Shown here one piece after another: positions 32,421 to 47,400 of a stretch of DNA of 64,000 nucleotides; position 1 is the stretch's first letter, and every line of letters starts with the position of its first letter. The notes beneath the pieces were generated by a model. It was not told where the DNA came from. It ran no database searches and saw only the letters and a program-made list of their open reading frames with translations. This stretch comes from Rapana venosa. Taxonomy: Eukaryota; Mollusca; Gastropoda; Neogastropoda; Muricidae. The position numbers and the translations under genes are program-made. The stretch is taken from contig CM054138.1 in NCBI GenBank assembly GCA_028751875.1, positions 36,026,773 through 36,090,772 of the forward strand. The letters are read 5' to 3'.

Positions 32421-35400
32421 CTGCAAGAAGACATGTAAAATAGACTGACTTCATTATCAACATAAAAGCAACAAAAAGGTATACAAATCTAACAGTCACC
32501 CACATTTTGCAGCTGTATGCATAAAACTGTCATTCAAATTCTGCAGCTTAGTTATTCATGACAAAACCTACATGTATCTTTTCCAATAAAAAAACATTAG
32601 CAAAACATATGAAAGCCGACAAAATGCTGCACATACATTATTATGTAAACTTGGTCACAAAACCTCAGTTGATAATTCATTAAAAGCTGATACAATATTC
32701 ACTGGCAGTGAATGAACATTTGTAGATAATATGGTATTGTAATTTGGGTCTCTGTGTTACGCTCAAACTCGTAAGCATCTGTGAGGCTGTATCAAAATAA
32801 AGCAAGCATTTAAAAAGGAAACACATCACTGGAAAGATATATTCCATCATCTGTCAATCTTCAACATTTTCAGAATAACAAAGTCCAGAATGTTTCTCTA
32901 TATATGCTTCCACAAAACAGAAAATGCATCCACCCTTCCTCCTAAACCAAGATCATGTCCCCCTTTCCTGTACACCCTTATCATTCTCTCCCATGGTGAA
33001 AAGAAAGTCAAACCCATCAACAAGGAGAAAAAAAGGTCAAAACCAAAGAAAGAAACCTATAATCAATACGGCTAGGTAAACTAATAATAATACCGAAAAG
33101 AATATATAAATTGCATACCAATATTGATGGCTTGATTATTTTGATTTATCCTTATCACATTCATTTACCACTTGTGTATTGAATAATGGCGCTTGGCTAT
33201 TCAATACATACTGATTGTTTACTTTGGTTTCTTAAAGCAAACACAACTAAAGCCTTTCACAGTAACACAAATAAAAGCAAGACAGCAGATTAAGAAATAA
33301 GAACCAGCTGCCATGGCACAGCGGTTAGCGCCTTGGGTTACAGACCAGAAGTTGCGGGTTTGAATCCCATATGCCACAGGGATATTTCAGACTCCAGCCG
33401 GGTCCTGTCCAGAGAGAGTGCTGTGGGATCAGTGGGAAGACTGGGACCATACAGTTGAGCTTCATCCATTTTATGGATGCAAGTTTGAGAGTGTTGCTCA
33501 AATTGCCTGACCAACACTGCAGGTGTCTGCATCTCTCAGGCCTGGTGATGCCAGGATATATAATGAAAGTAAAGTGTAGAAAACAACCCCGTCAACTAGT
33601 CTCAAAGCACAAGCACTTCCTCAGCAGTATCATTATGTCATCCTCATCACTGATCATCATGCAATAAAAAATATCGTCTCTGTTTCCATGGCCCCAGGTG
33701 CACCGGTCTCATGATGACCTCACATTCGGTTTACCTAAACACTTCTGTGCCTGTGGTGAGTTTGCGTCAAAGCCTGTGGAGTTGGAGGTTCACTGGGGAC
33801 AGTTGTTGGAGGGACATTGTAGTGGTCACCACCCTGAGCAGGCAACTCACTCAGTCTGGCTATGCGACTGAATTAATACTGCCATTAGTAGGGGGCTTAG
33901 TAGGTGGTGTCCTACTTATGTTAGCTCAGAACAGGCACCACTCAACACCACCAAAATGACCCAGCAGCAGTGCAGGGCCCTTCTGGCTGGTGGCCCCTCA
34001 GCGTCATGATATTGATGGATTCCCTGTGGACTTTCAACCCTGAGGATGCAACATAATGAATCTGAGTACGGCTGTGGCAGAGAGATTGAAATGAGCAGCG
34101 TGGGAACAGCAGGACAGGAACATCACAGAAACCAGCAAAAAAAAATGTAAAATTAAAAAAATTTTAAGTGAAAAAAACAATCCAACAACAACTACACATT
34201 TGTTGCAGTAAGAATTTGTAGAATCAACGATTATTTGTGAAAAGTTCATTAAAAAAACCATATGTGAGGAAATGACATCTGACAATGGCAAAGAATAATC
34301 AATAAACAGAACATGTTCTCACTTTTTTCTTCTCAGGTGAAAAACTGATGTAAACTGCTAGCTGGCAGAGAATGTTTTTTTAATTTTATTTTATTCTTTT
34401 ATTTCAAAGATAATGGAATAAGTACTTGTGTGCTTTTTTACATCCAGTCCCTGTGTGCATGCAGTTTTTGTAAATTTTGTCATCCATTCCCACTGGCACA
34501 CAATGGCCTACTCTTCCGAAAGGTGGAATGGGTTTTAACGTGTGCGCAAGATGTTCTGCGTGCGTTCACACACAGGACCTCGGTTTATAGGCTCATCTCA
34601 AGGACTTTTTTTGGGGGGTGGGGGGGATAGCAGTCAGCACTGATGTTAATGTGACGGAATGAGCAAGGGTGTGGGTAAATATTGCAGAGCTGGGAAGGTA
34701 TGGTATAAGAACGTCACTAAAATTCTGGCAGCCTAGAAACATATACATCTACTCAGTCTGGCCAGGTTTTACAGAATGCCTAGAGAAACCAACCATTTTC
34801 CTGCTACTGTACCTGGCCAACACATTTATGTGTCAGCTCTGTGTGCTCTGATCAAACTCACTTTCTCTCTTTGTTAACCTTAATTGAAGTATCTACAGAT
34901 TATTTCTGTATCGCACGAAATTCCGCCAGTTTTTAAGAGACTTGTGTGGCTGAAGCATTTTTATAAAGTGGTGCATTGCAGCTTGACAATCATGTAAATA
35001 TTGGCAAAGTAAGCTGTTCATGAGTCTATAGAGTATGAATTATTCTGACCCCAAGTTTCCTACCTACATGATGTCAAACTGTAGCACCCTTTTGTCACTG
35101 AAGTATTTCAGTGACTACATGAATTTAACATGCAATAAACCTAACTCGCAAATAATATGTGATAAAAAAACTAATAATGTGTCCGCCTGAATTGTGTACT
35201 CCATTGACATCACCGTCAGGAAATCCAATCGACTGATTAACACTTGTCACAAAATTTACTGTCACAAGTCTGCATTTTCTGAGTGGAAAGCATTCAACAA
35301 TTAATTACAATGTTGACTAATGCCATTATACTTATTTACGAATATATGCTCATGCCACTATTACAAAGACCTAGTTTGTCTCACCAATAGCCACTACATT

Positions 35401-38400
35401 GTGTCATATGCAGGTTCACAGCCCCGCGTCCAGTTGTTCTTGGGTGTTCTCAGGTGAAGATACTGATAATTTTGATAAATCTGGTTTTCATCATATTAAC
35501 GATCCATGTCCGAAACCTCAAATCATAGACCAGTGAGAGAAGCCATTTCAAACGCTTGATCCCCATCATGATCAAAACTGACAGGTAAGCCCTAATTTCT
35601 CAGGTGTTGTTTCTGTCCATAATGATCTATGACTAAGCCTTTCGCGGCGATCTTTTGCCTGGCATAATTGTTAGTTTTATCTGCTACAGTTTGAAAAAAA
35701 ATGTTGGGGCACAAACAAAACAAAGTTATCTAAGGGCTTGGCATTCAGTGGGAGAGTTTGTGCGCCAGTCGCAGCGTGAAGTCTTGCACTGTGCAAGCAG
35801 TTGTGCGCTGCGCATGTTGTCTGCTATGAAGCCAACGGAATGTATCCTCACATTACTTTCCGACTCACTACCTTCTCCTATTCATTCCTTCTTCTACATC
35901 TACTCAACATCGATCAACATTTTATTCTTTCAACGTTCCATTGAGCAAAATAGCTTCAATTTCGCCATCAGTATATTCGTTTCAAATCATATCCTCAATT
36001 TTCACTGCCATTTTTAGCTACAAGAAAGCCTGGGAAAGACAAAGCCAGTCACTGGCCAATTTCTTGAGAATGGGAGGCAGTGTAGCACTGAATTTGGGGC
36101 CCATTCCTTCCTTATTTTATGCCGACCCCAGTGGAATGTTCATTCATGGTGTGCGTGTACTAGGTAGAGCTTAGTGCATGAGGGATATTCCCCACTAGGC
36201 TGAAATGACGTCTGGCGGGCTGCGGCGGGTATAAATATATGCGGGTGAGCGGGCAGCGGCGGGCTACGGCAGGTAAAAATGGGAAAGGGTTAAGCTTAAT
36301 TGAAGTAACTCACAGACATTTTTTGCTGTGCAGTCGCACAGCTAATTTCATTCCCACTACAGCCTTGACTTTCTCTGAGACTCAAAGCCTAATTTTATGT
36401 GATGAAAAAGATGAAGTGGCATTGCCCAGCTCTTGACCTAATCACTGGTAAACAAGAGGCAAAAGGTAAGCAGATGTGTACCATGGAGTCCCTCATAGAA
36501 GTAGTGAAAAGTAACCTACTGGGCGCCAGTTTCTATCTATATATATAAAACAGTAGCAAACATTATTCTGGAGAGTACTCTGTCAGCTCTGGATTCTGAA
36601 CAAGAATTCTAACATGGCAATTAAAGGATCCTAGCAAGGACACATGCAGTAAAGAGCCTTATACTGTCCATGAAAAAGGCCTTGTTGCAAAGACAGCAGG
36701 ATAGCATATCACTGTGAAATTTGTTAATATCTGGGATGAAACCCATTTCTGCACTGTTCTAAGTCATGGCCTTTATCCTGTTTACTTCTTCAGTGCCACA
36801 TGATGACTTTTCCCATCCTGCTTCTAAGAGCCCTTAAGTGCCCCATGATGGGAAATACCATGATCATTATGATAAGAATTTTCCTTTATCTTTAGGATCA
36901 AAGTTTCCCAATAACACTCTGTGATATATGCACATTGAGTATTCATGAGCCCTCTGCTCTTTATCCTTCGGATGAGACTATAAACCGAGGCTCCGTGGGC
37001 GAACGCACGCAGAACATCTTGCGCACATGTTAAACCCTGTTCCGCTTTTCGAAAGAGTAGGCCATTGTGTGCCGGTGGGAACAGATAACAAAATTTACAA
37101 AACTGCATACACACAGGGACTGGATGTAAAAAAGCACACGAGTGCTCATTCCATTATCCTCGATATAAAAGAATAAATAAATAAATAAAATCCTCGTGAT
37201 TAATAAAATATCCAGGTAAGTGGAGAGGCCAGAAGAGATCTGGGAACTGCTGTATGCTGATGACTTAGTACTGGTAGCTGAGAACAGTGATGACGCTACT
37301 CAAAAGATTTGGCAATTGGAAACAGACATTAGAACGCAGGTGAAGGTAATGTTGACAAGACCAAAGCAATGACAGTTGGAAAAGACCGCAGAACACATAG
37401 AGAGCAAGGCAAATACCCGTGTGGTGTCTGCCACAAAGGTATAGGGAACAATTCGATCAAATGCTCCAACTGTCAATATTGGTGTCACAAAAGATGCTCA
37501 AAGCTCAAAAGTCTGAAGAATGAGGACGGAGTATTTGTCTGCCCTAGTTGTATGAATAAGAAGGGTGAAGACAATACCGATGCAGGAAAGAAGGAGCTAC
37601 AATTTGAACAAGGGAAGATAGAAGTGGTAGACAAATTCTGCTACCTGGGAGAGATGATGAGCTGCGAAGCAAAATCTGAGTTAGCTGTCAGAACCAGGAT
37701 TGCGAGTGCATGGAAGAAATGGAAAGAATTGGCAAGTCTGCTCGGAAATCAGAAAATCCAAATGGAGAGACGCTGTTTGATATATAAGGCATGCATTAGA
37801 CCTGTTCTCCTGTATGGTTCGAAGACGTGGGTTTTCACAAAACCGTTGAATGTTTGTTGAAGAACTGTGAAAACCGAATGCTATGCTACATGACAAAGAT
37901 CAAATGGGAAGACAGGATCACGAATGAAGAACTATGGAGAATGTGCAAAGTTGATGATCTGAAGTCTGTAGCTTAGTATCACTAGACTGCGCTGGTTTGG
38001 GCCCGTTCACGGAAAGCAGACCACCACATCATAAAAAGAGCAATGAACTTTGTAGTGGATGGAAAGAGACCGAAGGGAAGACCTGGGCTGCCTGTATTAC
38101 AGATCATCTTAGAGAAAGGGGCATAAATAAGGAGGAAGCTCAAAACAGAGAGAGATGTAGAAGGCTCATCAATGTCAAACCTCCCCTGGGAGAAACATGA
38201 CACAAAAAGGAAGGAGAAGAAGAAGAAGATGAGTATTCATGAGCAGCAAAATTTAATAAAAATCTAACTGTATTTTATGGCTGATGCTTAATACTCCCTG
38301 TACTACCCCTGGATAGAGGAGGGCGAAGAGATGGGCACTGCTCTCAAGATGCTGGCCTCTAGAGAAGCCAAGATCACTGACACCTCACTCCCCAATGACT

Positions 38401-41400
38401 GCACAGGCTATGGGAACACCTTTTTACCACCCCTGGACCAAATTGCCCTTGGCAAATAGCTATCAGTGAGCAAAAACTGGGCAAGGCATGAAGGGGTTAA
38501 ATAAATTGCAGAAAGCTTAAAGTAAACCTGCATTCAAGCAATCTGGGTTAACATAACTTCAAACAAGGACTGAAACATGATTAAAATACTCACCTTTTGT
38601 AGCACTGCCTGGTCGACCGCCTGCAGGAGAATCGACCGCACTCTTTGGTGTCTGCTTTCGTCCTCTTCCAGCACCTGGTGATTTGACCTTTGAGGCGGAC
38701 GGAGTGACCCGGGCATAGCCAGTCTTCCCTGGGGCAGCACCTGGGATTACCTGTGCTTTGCTAGGTGATGGCTTGACAACACCAGGACTCTTTCCAGCAC
38801 CAGCCTTTCCTGTTCTCTTAGCAGCTGCAGGTTTGGCCTTGCCCCTGGGTGTGGAGGGTTTGGCTCTGGGGGTGGAAGCCTTGCTGGAGCCGTTCACCAG
38901 GGCAGGCCCGGATGCGCTGACAGCAGCTTTGGGCAGCCCCTTGGATGCTGGCTGTCTTTTGGCCACTGGTGAGGAACTTGGCCGACTCTTTTTAGGTGTT
39001 GATGGGCCAGCAGAGTCCATCTTTCTCTTCACTCCCTGATGACATGATGCATGTGCTCCGTCATTCCCTTCTCTTAATCTCATCACTTATCCTTTGCACT
39101 TCTGATCCTATCACTAAAAGTAGTCAGATCAATGATATCTGAAAAATATGTTCCTATGGCTTGTGGTCATTCTAACCTGATATCTAATATTCTAATCTTC
39201 TTAACCCTAGTAGCGCTAAATAAACAGCAACAAGCCTCACTTCTATTGGCTGAATTAACATTGGCTAGCATTGTTTTGGAGCAGGGTGGGCTCAAACAAC
39301 CCTTGATACTGATATATAAAACTGAATTAAATGTGTTAAGCTATAGATCACTGGAAAGAAGAGATAGTATGCTTTTAAATGAGTATAATTTTATAATAGT
39401 GTGTAGTGTTTATGATTATGTAAAAAAAATTTTTTTTAAAAAAATCATGTGCGCACTACCGATCGCTGTTCCACTGTCAGGGCCCCGGATCGATTTTAAC
39501 ACGATAAGCAAAGTTCTTGCGGTGCATAAATGTCATGATTAGGTAAACACTATTTCTTGACATTAGTTTTCAAAAAATAAGGAGTTTGTATTGCTTTATC
39601 GGTCACCAAATACTCGGAAAAGTTCAGCGACAAGATCGACGCCATCGCGACCGTCATGGCGGAATGTGCGAAGTGGTGGCTTTCTATGACAAAAATACAA
39701 AGATCGCTTGATTTCATGTGATGCAAAGTACTCAGCAGCATAGCGATTTGACTCAACAACGGTTATTTCGAAGCCTCGTTGCGTCAAAATAAAGTAAAAC
39801 AATCTGTGACGTCGAAATCGCCGAGTAGCGAAGAAGTCCATCCAGCAAAACTAGCACCGCTCGATTCAGTCCGATCACGATCGATTTTTACCAAGTTTTT
39901 CAAAAATATTCCACAATCCTTACCTCATCGTCTCTCTCATTGTTTATTTCAACCAAATCCAGCCTCTAAAACTCCTCCTCGCTGTCAATTTTGTAAAAAA
40001 AGCTCGAAAAACGCTTGAAGAAATTCTAGTGCAAACGCTGGCCGCCATTTTTGTTGAAGACGATCTCGGCTGGTCCGAAAAAAAATAAAAATACACTCTT
40101 AACCAATCAGATTCTTCGTTGCTTGTGTGTGTCAAACGACCTTCACCCCTTTCTGCGGGCCTACAACGGCCTTAACATTCATTGGCTGACCTTTGAAAGC
40201 GAAAGTAAGCTTTCAACTATGATCACCCACGTCATCCCGGAATATTCGGGGGTCCGCCACACAGCCTAGACCCGCCTTTACCGGAATATTCCGGGAACCG
40301 CGCCACTAGGGTTAAAATCCATTTTTCACTTTATTTTCAAAATATTTTTAGCTGAAGCAAGATTACTGTATTGTCGGAATTAGTTTTACTGTTATGTAAC
40401 AGCGACTGAAAACCATCACTCAGATAATATACTGCTGTACTAAAAAAACCTTTATGCTTTGGTCACATCTAGTTTAAAAAAAGGGCTTTAAAAAACAAAA
40501 CAACCCAACCCAGCACTTTTTATGGTAACTGCTGTTCCTTTCAGATTATCTGCTTACCTCAATACCTGTATGTTTACTGGTATAACCACTGATTATAAAA
40601 TGAATAAAACATTCTACAGTCCATAAAAGAGCACCTAATCCATTAACTGTTAAGCCTTTACCAAACTGAATAAAATAGATCAGGAAATAGTAACAGCACC
40701 AACATCAAAATTGTTTATCTAAGGACTGGTGAAATTGGCTCAAACATTTTTGCCCTAAGATGTGAAGTTATGAAAAGTTTAATATATTTGCTATGTTTAC
40801 ATACCTTAAAAAGTAATAAAGAAAAAAGCCACTGAAATAAATTTTAAAAAAAGAAAAAAGTGTGGTTTTCACCTTGGAAGGCGATGCTGGCTCAGACAGA
40901 CCCAGTGCCCATTCATTGTTGACTCCAGAGCGCAGGAACTGACGAAGCTGATTGTAATTGGGTTTCTCATCATACGCTAGCTTGCTCACGATGTCAAGGT
41001 ACTTCTTCAACCCTTCTGCATGCACACAACAGACAATGTCACACCTTCCAGTGATGTGAAGTGCAGACAAAGGTCAACTGGTGATTATGCTATCACAACA
41101 AAATTAACATATTCTGACACTGACCTTCAGGTCACAAAATATACTGTACATTATGATTGAACATTTTAGCTCCAGCTTGTTCTACCCTAAATAAATGTAT
41201 TGTGGAAGTGTAATGAGCATGAAGACTTAAACTTCAAAGCAAAACTTTATTTTTTCATAAATTGTGCACCTAAGACCTCTTCATCAAACGCTCAGACAGC
41301 ACAACTTGTGTTATATAGTGAAAATGCATTGTGCTGCCATTAAGCGCCTGACAAGTCAGGCCCAGTGCATCTGACTTTGGCATGGGAGAGAACTGTTAGA

Positions 41401-44400
41401 AGTCTTTCTAAGAAAACAGCAGGAGAATGGACCACGGCAGAAAATAGACAAGAAGGAGTGCCAGAAAGAAAAGGAACAAGGCAGCAACAAACAGCGAGGG
41501 ATAGAAAAGATGGAATTCCTAGCAGAGAATGTCCAGATGGTGGGGAATGCATATTTTATACTGACAGATCCATGGCATCCCCACAGGAGAGACCTTACTT
41601 TTTTTCTTTTTTTTTAAAGTGCATGTCTACCACTTGACCTGAATGACGCCTTTGTATGAAATAGGAAACAAAAATGAATAATGCTCTGTCAAATATATGA
41701 AAGTAAAATTAAATGTATTTCTTTTAAAGAACTATTTCAAATTCCCCATTCTGACTATGAATTCAAATTTTGGGTATGGCTGGGGCAGAGAGATCAAAAT
41801 CAGCAGCATGGGAACAGCATGACAGGAACGTCCCCAAAACTGAGGCAGCACAAAATACCATTACTTACCTGGGCATGATTTGGAGCCAAAGCAGGTCTTC
41901 AACAACTCTGGCAGGTCATTCATGTACCTTGATACAAAAATAAATCATATTAAAAGATGATAAAACATGTGCATTAACCTTAGAGAAATTTTCTTTTCTA
42001 GCAGTTACAATTTTGCTGAAACTGGACAATGATTCAATGTATCCGCAAATATTTAAGTTACTGCACTCTACAGAAGCAGACACTATATTGTGTACCTTTT
42101 GGGATGGTACAACTCAACAGTTAGTCTGCAGTGCCAAAAAAAGGTGACATCACAATTGATAAGAAACAGATCAAGATCAAACATCATTTACAGCAAGTTT
42201 CAAGGCACATAATGAAACTTTTGACACGAATAAGCCAGAAAAGAAAACAGCTGAGTACAATACCATAGCTTCTGTGATCTTGACAGCAACAGTGTCTGCC
42301 ATACTTGCAAAGACAGGAAGATAATCAACCTTCCAAAAGCTGACTAAATTCTTCAAAAATAGATTTTGCAGTTATGACTTGTTTCCATGTTAGTGTGATT
42401 TTCTCCATTTCAGGTTACATACACATAGTTGACTACATTGGACAAAAAAGAAGAGTGTACAAATTAATCTCAGAAAGAACAAAAACACCCACCCATCCTG
42501 GCAACGGTTAGTGTAAAGCAAAATACAGCACCTAAGGTTAATAGGGGGGGAAAAAAACCTAGTTATATTTAAGAAACAAAAGTTCACCACAATGAACCTG
42601 TACCAAAATGCTTACAGATGATCAAAATCATTCCATGATCTAGGCTACACTTACACACTTGTCCCACATACTTTCAAGCGTATCACTTAAAGCAGAAACC
42701 AACAAAATACCACACTAAATGCAACACAACAAAGATCTGGTTTACTCCTCAACTTTCAATAAAGACACACAAAAGTCCAAAAACTAAACTAATCTGTGAA
42801 AAGGAAAAGGCTTACAGCACAACAACAACAACAAACACGGTATGATGAACATACTTAATTTTGAGGTCACGAACCCTGTCCTTATCGTCCAGGACCATGT
42901 TCCAGGGCAGACTGCCAGTCAGCCATTCCAGCATGCAGTAACCCAGGATCTCCAGATCCCCTCTTCTGGATGGGTCTGGGAGAGGAGACACACACAATCA
43001 GCCACCTCTCCCTACTACAATCTTGTAACATATATATATCTGCTGTAGTTTGGAATCAAAACAACATGAACTAACAAAAAGCACCCAGGGCTCCTACCAG
43101 AACGGATCTCTTATGTAACAGGGTTGCTTGCAATGAGAGTCCTGCGTATTTCTTGAGATCTGAATGAACTGTGCATCAAGTTCAAAATATCTCAGTTCAT
43201 AACTATTCAGGAGGTGGGTTTTTTTATGTATCTGTTGACACCCCCCCCCCCCCCTCCCCCAACCCACATTGAAAAAGGCTTATTCTAAAGGGATTTTTAA
43301 AGTGTGGGGGGAGTGTTCCCACCCCTACAATACAATAAAAACAGCTTTGAACTAATAACACGATTCATAAAGACTGCTGTAATATGCCTTCAGCTGTATC
43401 ACAAAGGCTTCTTTTGTTTGCTCTGACCAGCTCAGTATGACATTTTTGTCTTTCCCCCAACCTGTATAACATTTTAAGATGAAAATATTCTTATACAACA
43501 GTCTTGTTTATTTTGCACACACCTTTCCCCAAAGTAAGTTTTCACTCATTTCTTTACAGACTCAAATGAATTGCATTTGCAAAACATTTCAAACATGATA
43601 TATAGTTTGGTGGGAGAGAGACTGATGATACTGTAATGGCAACAGTTGTCAAGACTACCATACTGTTTACAATAGGTTGGTTGAGACTATGGTGGAACTA
43701 TGCACTACCGACAGTATGGGGTACTCTGTCTAAGAATCTACAACCTTTCAACTTCTCAGCTGTTATGTTATGAATTGAAACAAGAAAACTTTATACTCAA
43801 AAGAGAAAAAAAAAGCCTACAGAAAGTTGTAGATGAGACATAAGCTCCACTCTAGGGTGCCATCACATCACTACTGTCTAATATTAATAAACTTGACTTT
43901 TGTCTTTCCTTCTTTTATATAATATATAAAAAACAAGCGATGTCTACTTACACACTCCCTTGTGAGCGTCACGGCTGGCGTATTCAGCTGTTCCATCATG
44001 GGCCCGTTTTGGGTCTTCTTTGTAGGGTTTCTGGGCTCCATCCACAAGAAAACGATGCACCAGGCCATAGTCCACCAGATAGACCTGGTTTGGTTAACAG
44101 GAATGTTTTGCCAGTGAGTGGACAAAAACGGACAATATGGCATACATATGGAGTATGCAGATCTGTACACGCTCATACTACTGCTTCAAATTTATGTTTG
44201 TTTTTAAAGTTTACCACAATCTAGTGGGGGAAAAAAAAACCCTCTGAAGTTTATAACTCTCTCTAAATACAGTTGGATGCCGCATCTACTGATTTAGACA
44301 GCAAAGAAATGGCCACATTTTCAAATGAAAGGGCCATAGGTAGAAACCGAAAGTACAATGATCATTCGACTTGTTCATGTTGTTTCTCCATAAAGTACAA

Positions 44401-47400
44401 CATCAGCAGGTAATTTTGTTTAAAACTGAGCATTGGGAAATGGCAACATTGCATTGAAGTTTGCTACCTTGTACATGTTTCATAGCAACTTGAATCCAGA
44501 CAAAGAGCCCAAACTTAACCGAACCATGTAGATTCTTTTAAAGTGGTTTCAGCATCAAACTTTTACTTGCCATTACCTGCCAATTAATGCTATTCATCAC
44601 ACACACAGCAAAAACACTTATCTTTTTGCTACTCGGTAAATCTTGCCTTTGAACTCTGCCTTCAAACGCTACACCAGATTTGGTATACAACTTTTGCCTG
44701 AGTTTGTCGTTTTGAACTCTGATGGACACAAATGCATCAAACAGAGACAAACAATAGACTTATTGCAATTTACTGTGTATGAGCAATGAGTAATTACCTC
44801 CCTTGCAGAGTCTGGCAGCTGCTAGCCTACTGCTTGGTTGTTCTGTCCACATACACCCATTTGAAATCTTTATTCTGTTGCTCTAAAATGTATCTTTGTA
44901 GAATTTTTCAATGGATTCCTTCGAAGTCAGGGTTGAAAGTCTTTGCTTCTCATCCAAAAGTCGCTGAATTTACAGCAGACTGGAGCTCTCAAGCCCGGAC
45001 GTAAAGGGAAACAATTGTACAACTCTGAGAATGTTCCCTCCAAATTGGAAAGTTCAAAATTTGTAAGAATTGGTTCAGATTTTTAAATCAGTTTTTACTT
45101 TTTCTCCTTGTTTATTGTCTTTTCTCCTTGAAGAAAATACTTCTCAGCTTCCAGAAAAGAGCTTCTCTTTATGTGGGAGAGAAGAGGTCTTCAAATTTAC
45201 AACTTTTCACAAACCCAAGTCAACTTTTACCAACATTTACAACCTTGAAAAAGGTGTCTCAGGTTTCCAAAGCTTTTAGAAACCCTACGAACCCTGCAAG
45301 TGATTTCTGCTGCTGCTCATCAGTGTGGTATGATAAGCAACGCAGTATCGTGCAACAAAGAGAGATATTACATTTCAAACACATCTACCCTTTCTTAGCT
45401 CATTTTGGCCAAATCCTTCCATGCACAGGAAGCAGGAGATAGTAGTGTCAGTTCTCTATATGACACTAAGAGTTAATGATAAGAATACATGGTAAAGTAC
45501 AGCTGTGACAAACATGCAAAACAAATCCACAGTAGGAAACTAACAATTACAGGGGAAAAAACCCATAAAACCCCACCTCATGACATCATGATATCTCTTA
45601 TTCTAAAGGCTTTGCATAAGTATAAGGCTAAACTGCTAATGAAATTAGGAGCAAACATAAATAAAAGCATTAGGTTGGCTTGTATACTTTGTTGGGATGT
45701 ATTTTTTTCTAATGTCAAGTCAGGACAGCATAAAACAAAATGTACATTATTTTCTGTTACTTCATTACATAGTGGACACTTATCAGATTCACTATGCATT
45801 CTATATTTAAGTTTATGAACATTTATTTCTGGTCTGGTCCAATCCAATCTTGTTTACAGTAGCCCCATCGACCAGAGGCCATATCTGGGCTGTTACCTTG
45901 TAAAATTCTAAATCTCAGATTAAAACTTTGCAACTACATACAAATCAAAAACAGGGTTTAAAACCAATTCTAATGCCATTCCTTGAATCAACACCCTCAC
46001 CAACCATAAGGATCAACCCAGGACAGTCACTGCATTGTGGGAGAACCTCATAAATGACATAAAAATGAGATAAACCAAAACCAGATTTCTAAAACAGCCT
46101 TGTACTTAGTGACCAGCTATGACACCTTCACTCATATCAGATGGAAAATGTCAGATTCTTTAAGGAAGTTAAAACAGTTTACTTTTGTCCAGTGGAAAAT
46201 CGTGAAAAAGGACAATGAATGAGTCTGCAGTAAAATGCTTGTGCCTAATATCCTGAACATCTTGACAATCCAGAAACAAATGCTTGATGGTTATTTACAC
46301 ATCACAAGTCACGCATTTGCCTTTAAGCAAATGAACGCGAAATAATGAGTGGCCCTTGTGTATCCTGGTGAGCACCATTTCTTCCCTTCTATTTTCGGCA
46401 CAAAAAGGGAAGACTTCCTTCAGGTTAAGGCAAATTGCTGTATGTGCAGCTATATTCACGAAATGCACCTCTTCTCACCCAATGCTGGACTGTTAACATC
46501 ATTTTGTGTTTGCTCCACATCTTTCTTTATTAGCCGCGTGTCAGTTTGTTAAGTTTTTCCACAAAAACCACCAGCACGTTCTGCGATATTGTTGTGAAAG
46601 TGGTGCTGTCAGACATCATGGCATAATATGTGCTCTGACTTTAACAGCAGAGCAAGGGGAGATTAGTCTCTGAACAATAGCAGAAGACGTTTTTGACTTG
46701 GAATTTTTGTTGACAAAAATTGAAATTTAACCCCCCAAAATTTTATTCAGATATTTTCCAGAACAGATACCGCAGAATATGGCAGGTGCTATTGTATGCC
46801 AGTGGGAATGGACAACATAATTTACACAACTGCATGCACATGGGGAACGGATGTAAAAAAGCATATCAGTGCTTATTCCATTATCCTTGAAATAAAAGAA
46901 TACATTTTTTTTGGGGGGGGAGGGGGAGCGCAAAATCACACCATATCAGTGATTATTCCATTATCCTTGAAATAAAAGAATAAATAATTTTTTTTTGGGG
47001 GGGAGCGCAAAATCACACATTCTAATGCCTATGCAGACCTAAGTACCTATCTTCAGTCAAATGTAAATAAATATACAGGCATATATATGGTATTTGCAAC
47101 AACCTTGCAGAACTGCACTGAGTTGTGATAAAATCCACAACCAACATATTGTGTTCAAGTGAACTCATTTGAGTGGCTTCACTCACCTGATTGAAATCCG
47201 TTTTGCCTCCATGGTATCCCAGCAGTATGTTAGAGGCTTTGATGTCAGCATGGCAGTACCCTTTGTCATGGATGTATTCTAAAGCATCCAACTGGAACAT
47301 GAAAACACAAACCGAATTATATAAGTATCAGTCATTCACAATGCTTATACCATAACCCACAGATTTCTAAAGTCAGGTTTTTCAAGCCATATTCTGAAGC

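Noticed and set aside
35655..36017. A 120-codon plus-strand frame
   Set aside because: It has no family signal and lies inside a candidate piggyBac-type non-autonomous element. Length alone does not support it.
38758..39039. A 93-codon plus-strand frame rich in Ala, Leu and Gly
   Set aside because: It is antisense to VRK1's low-complexity tail exon.
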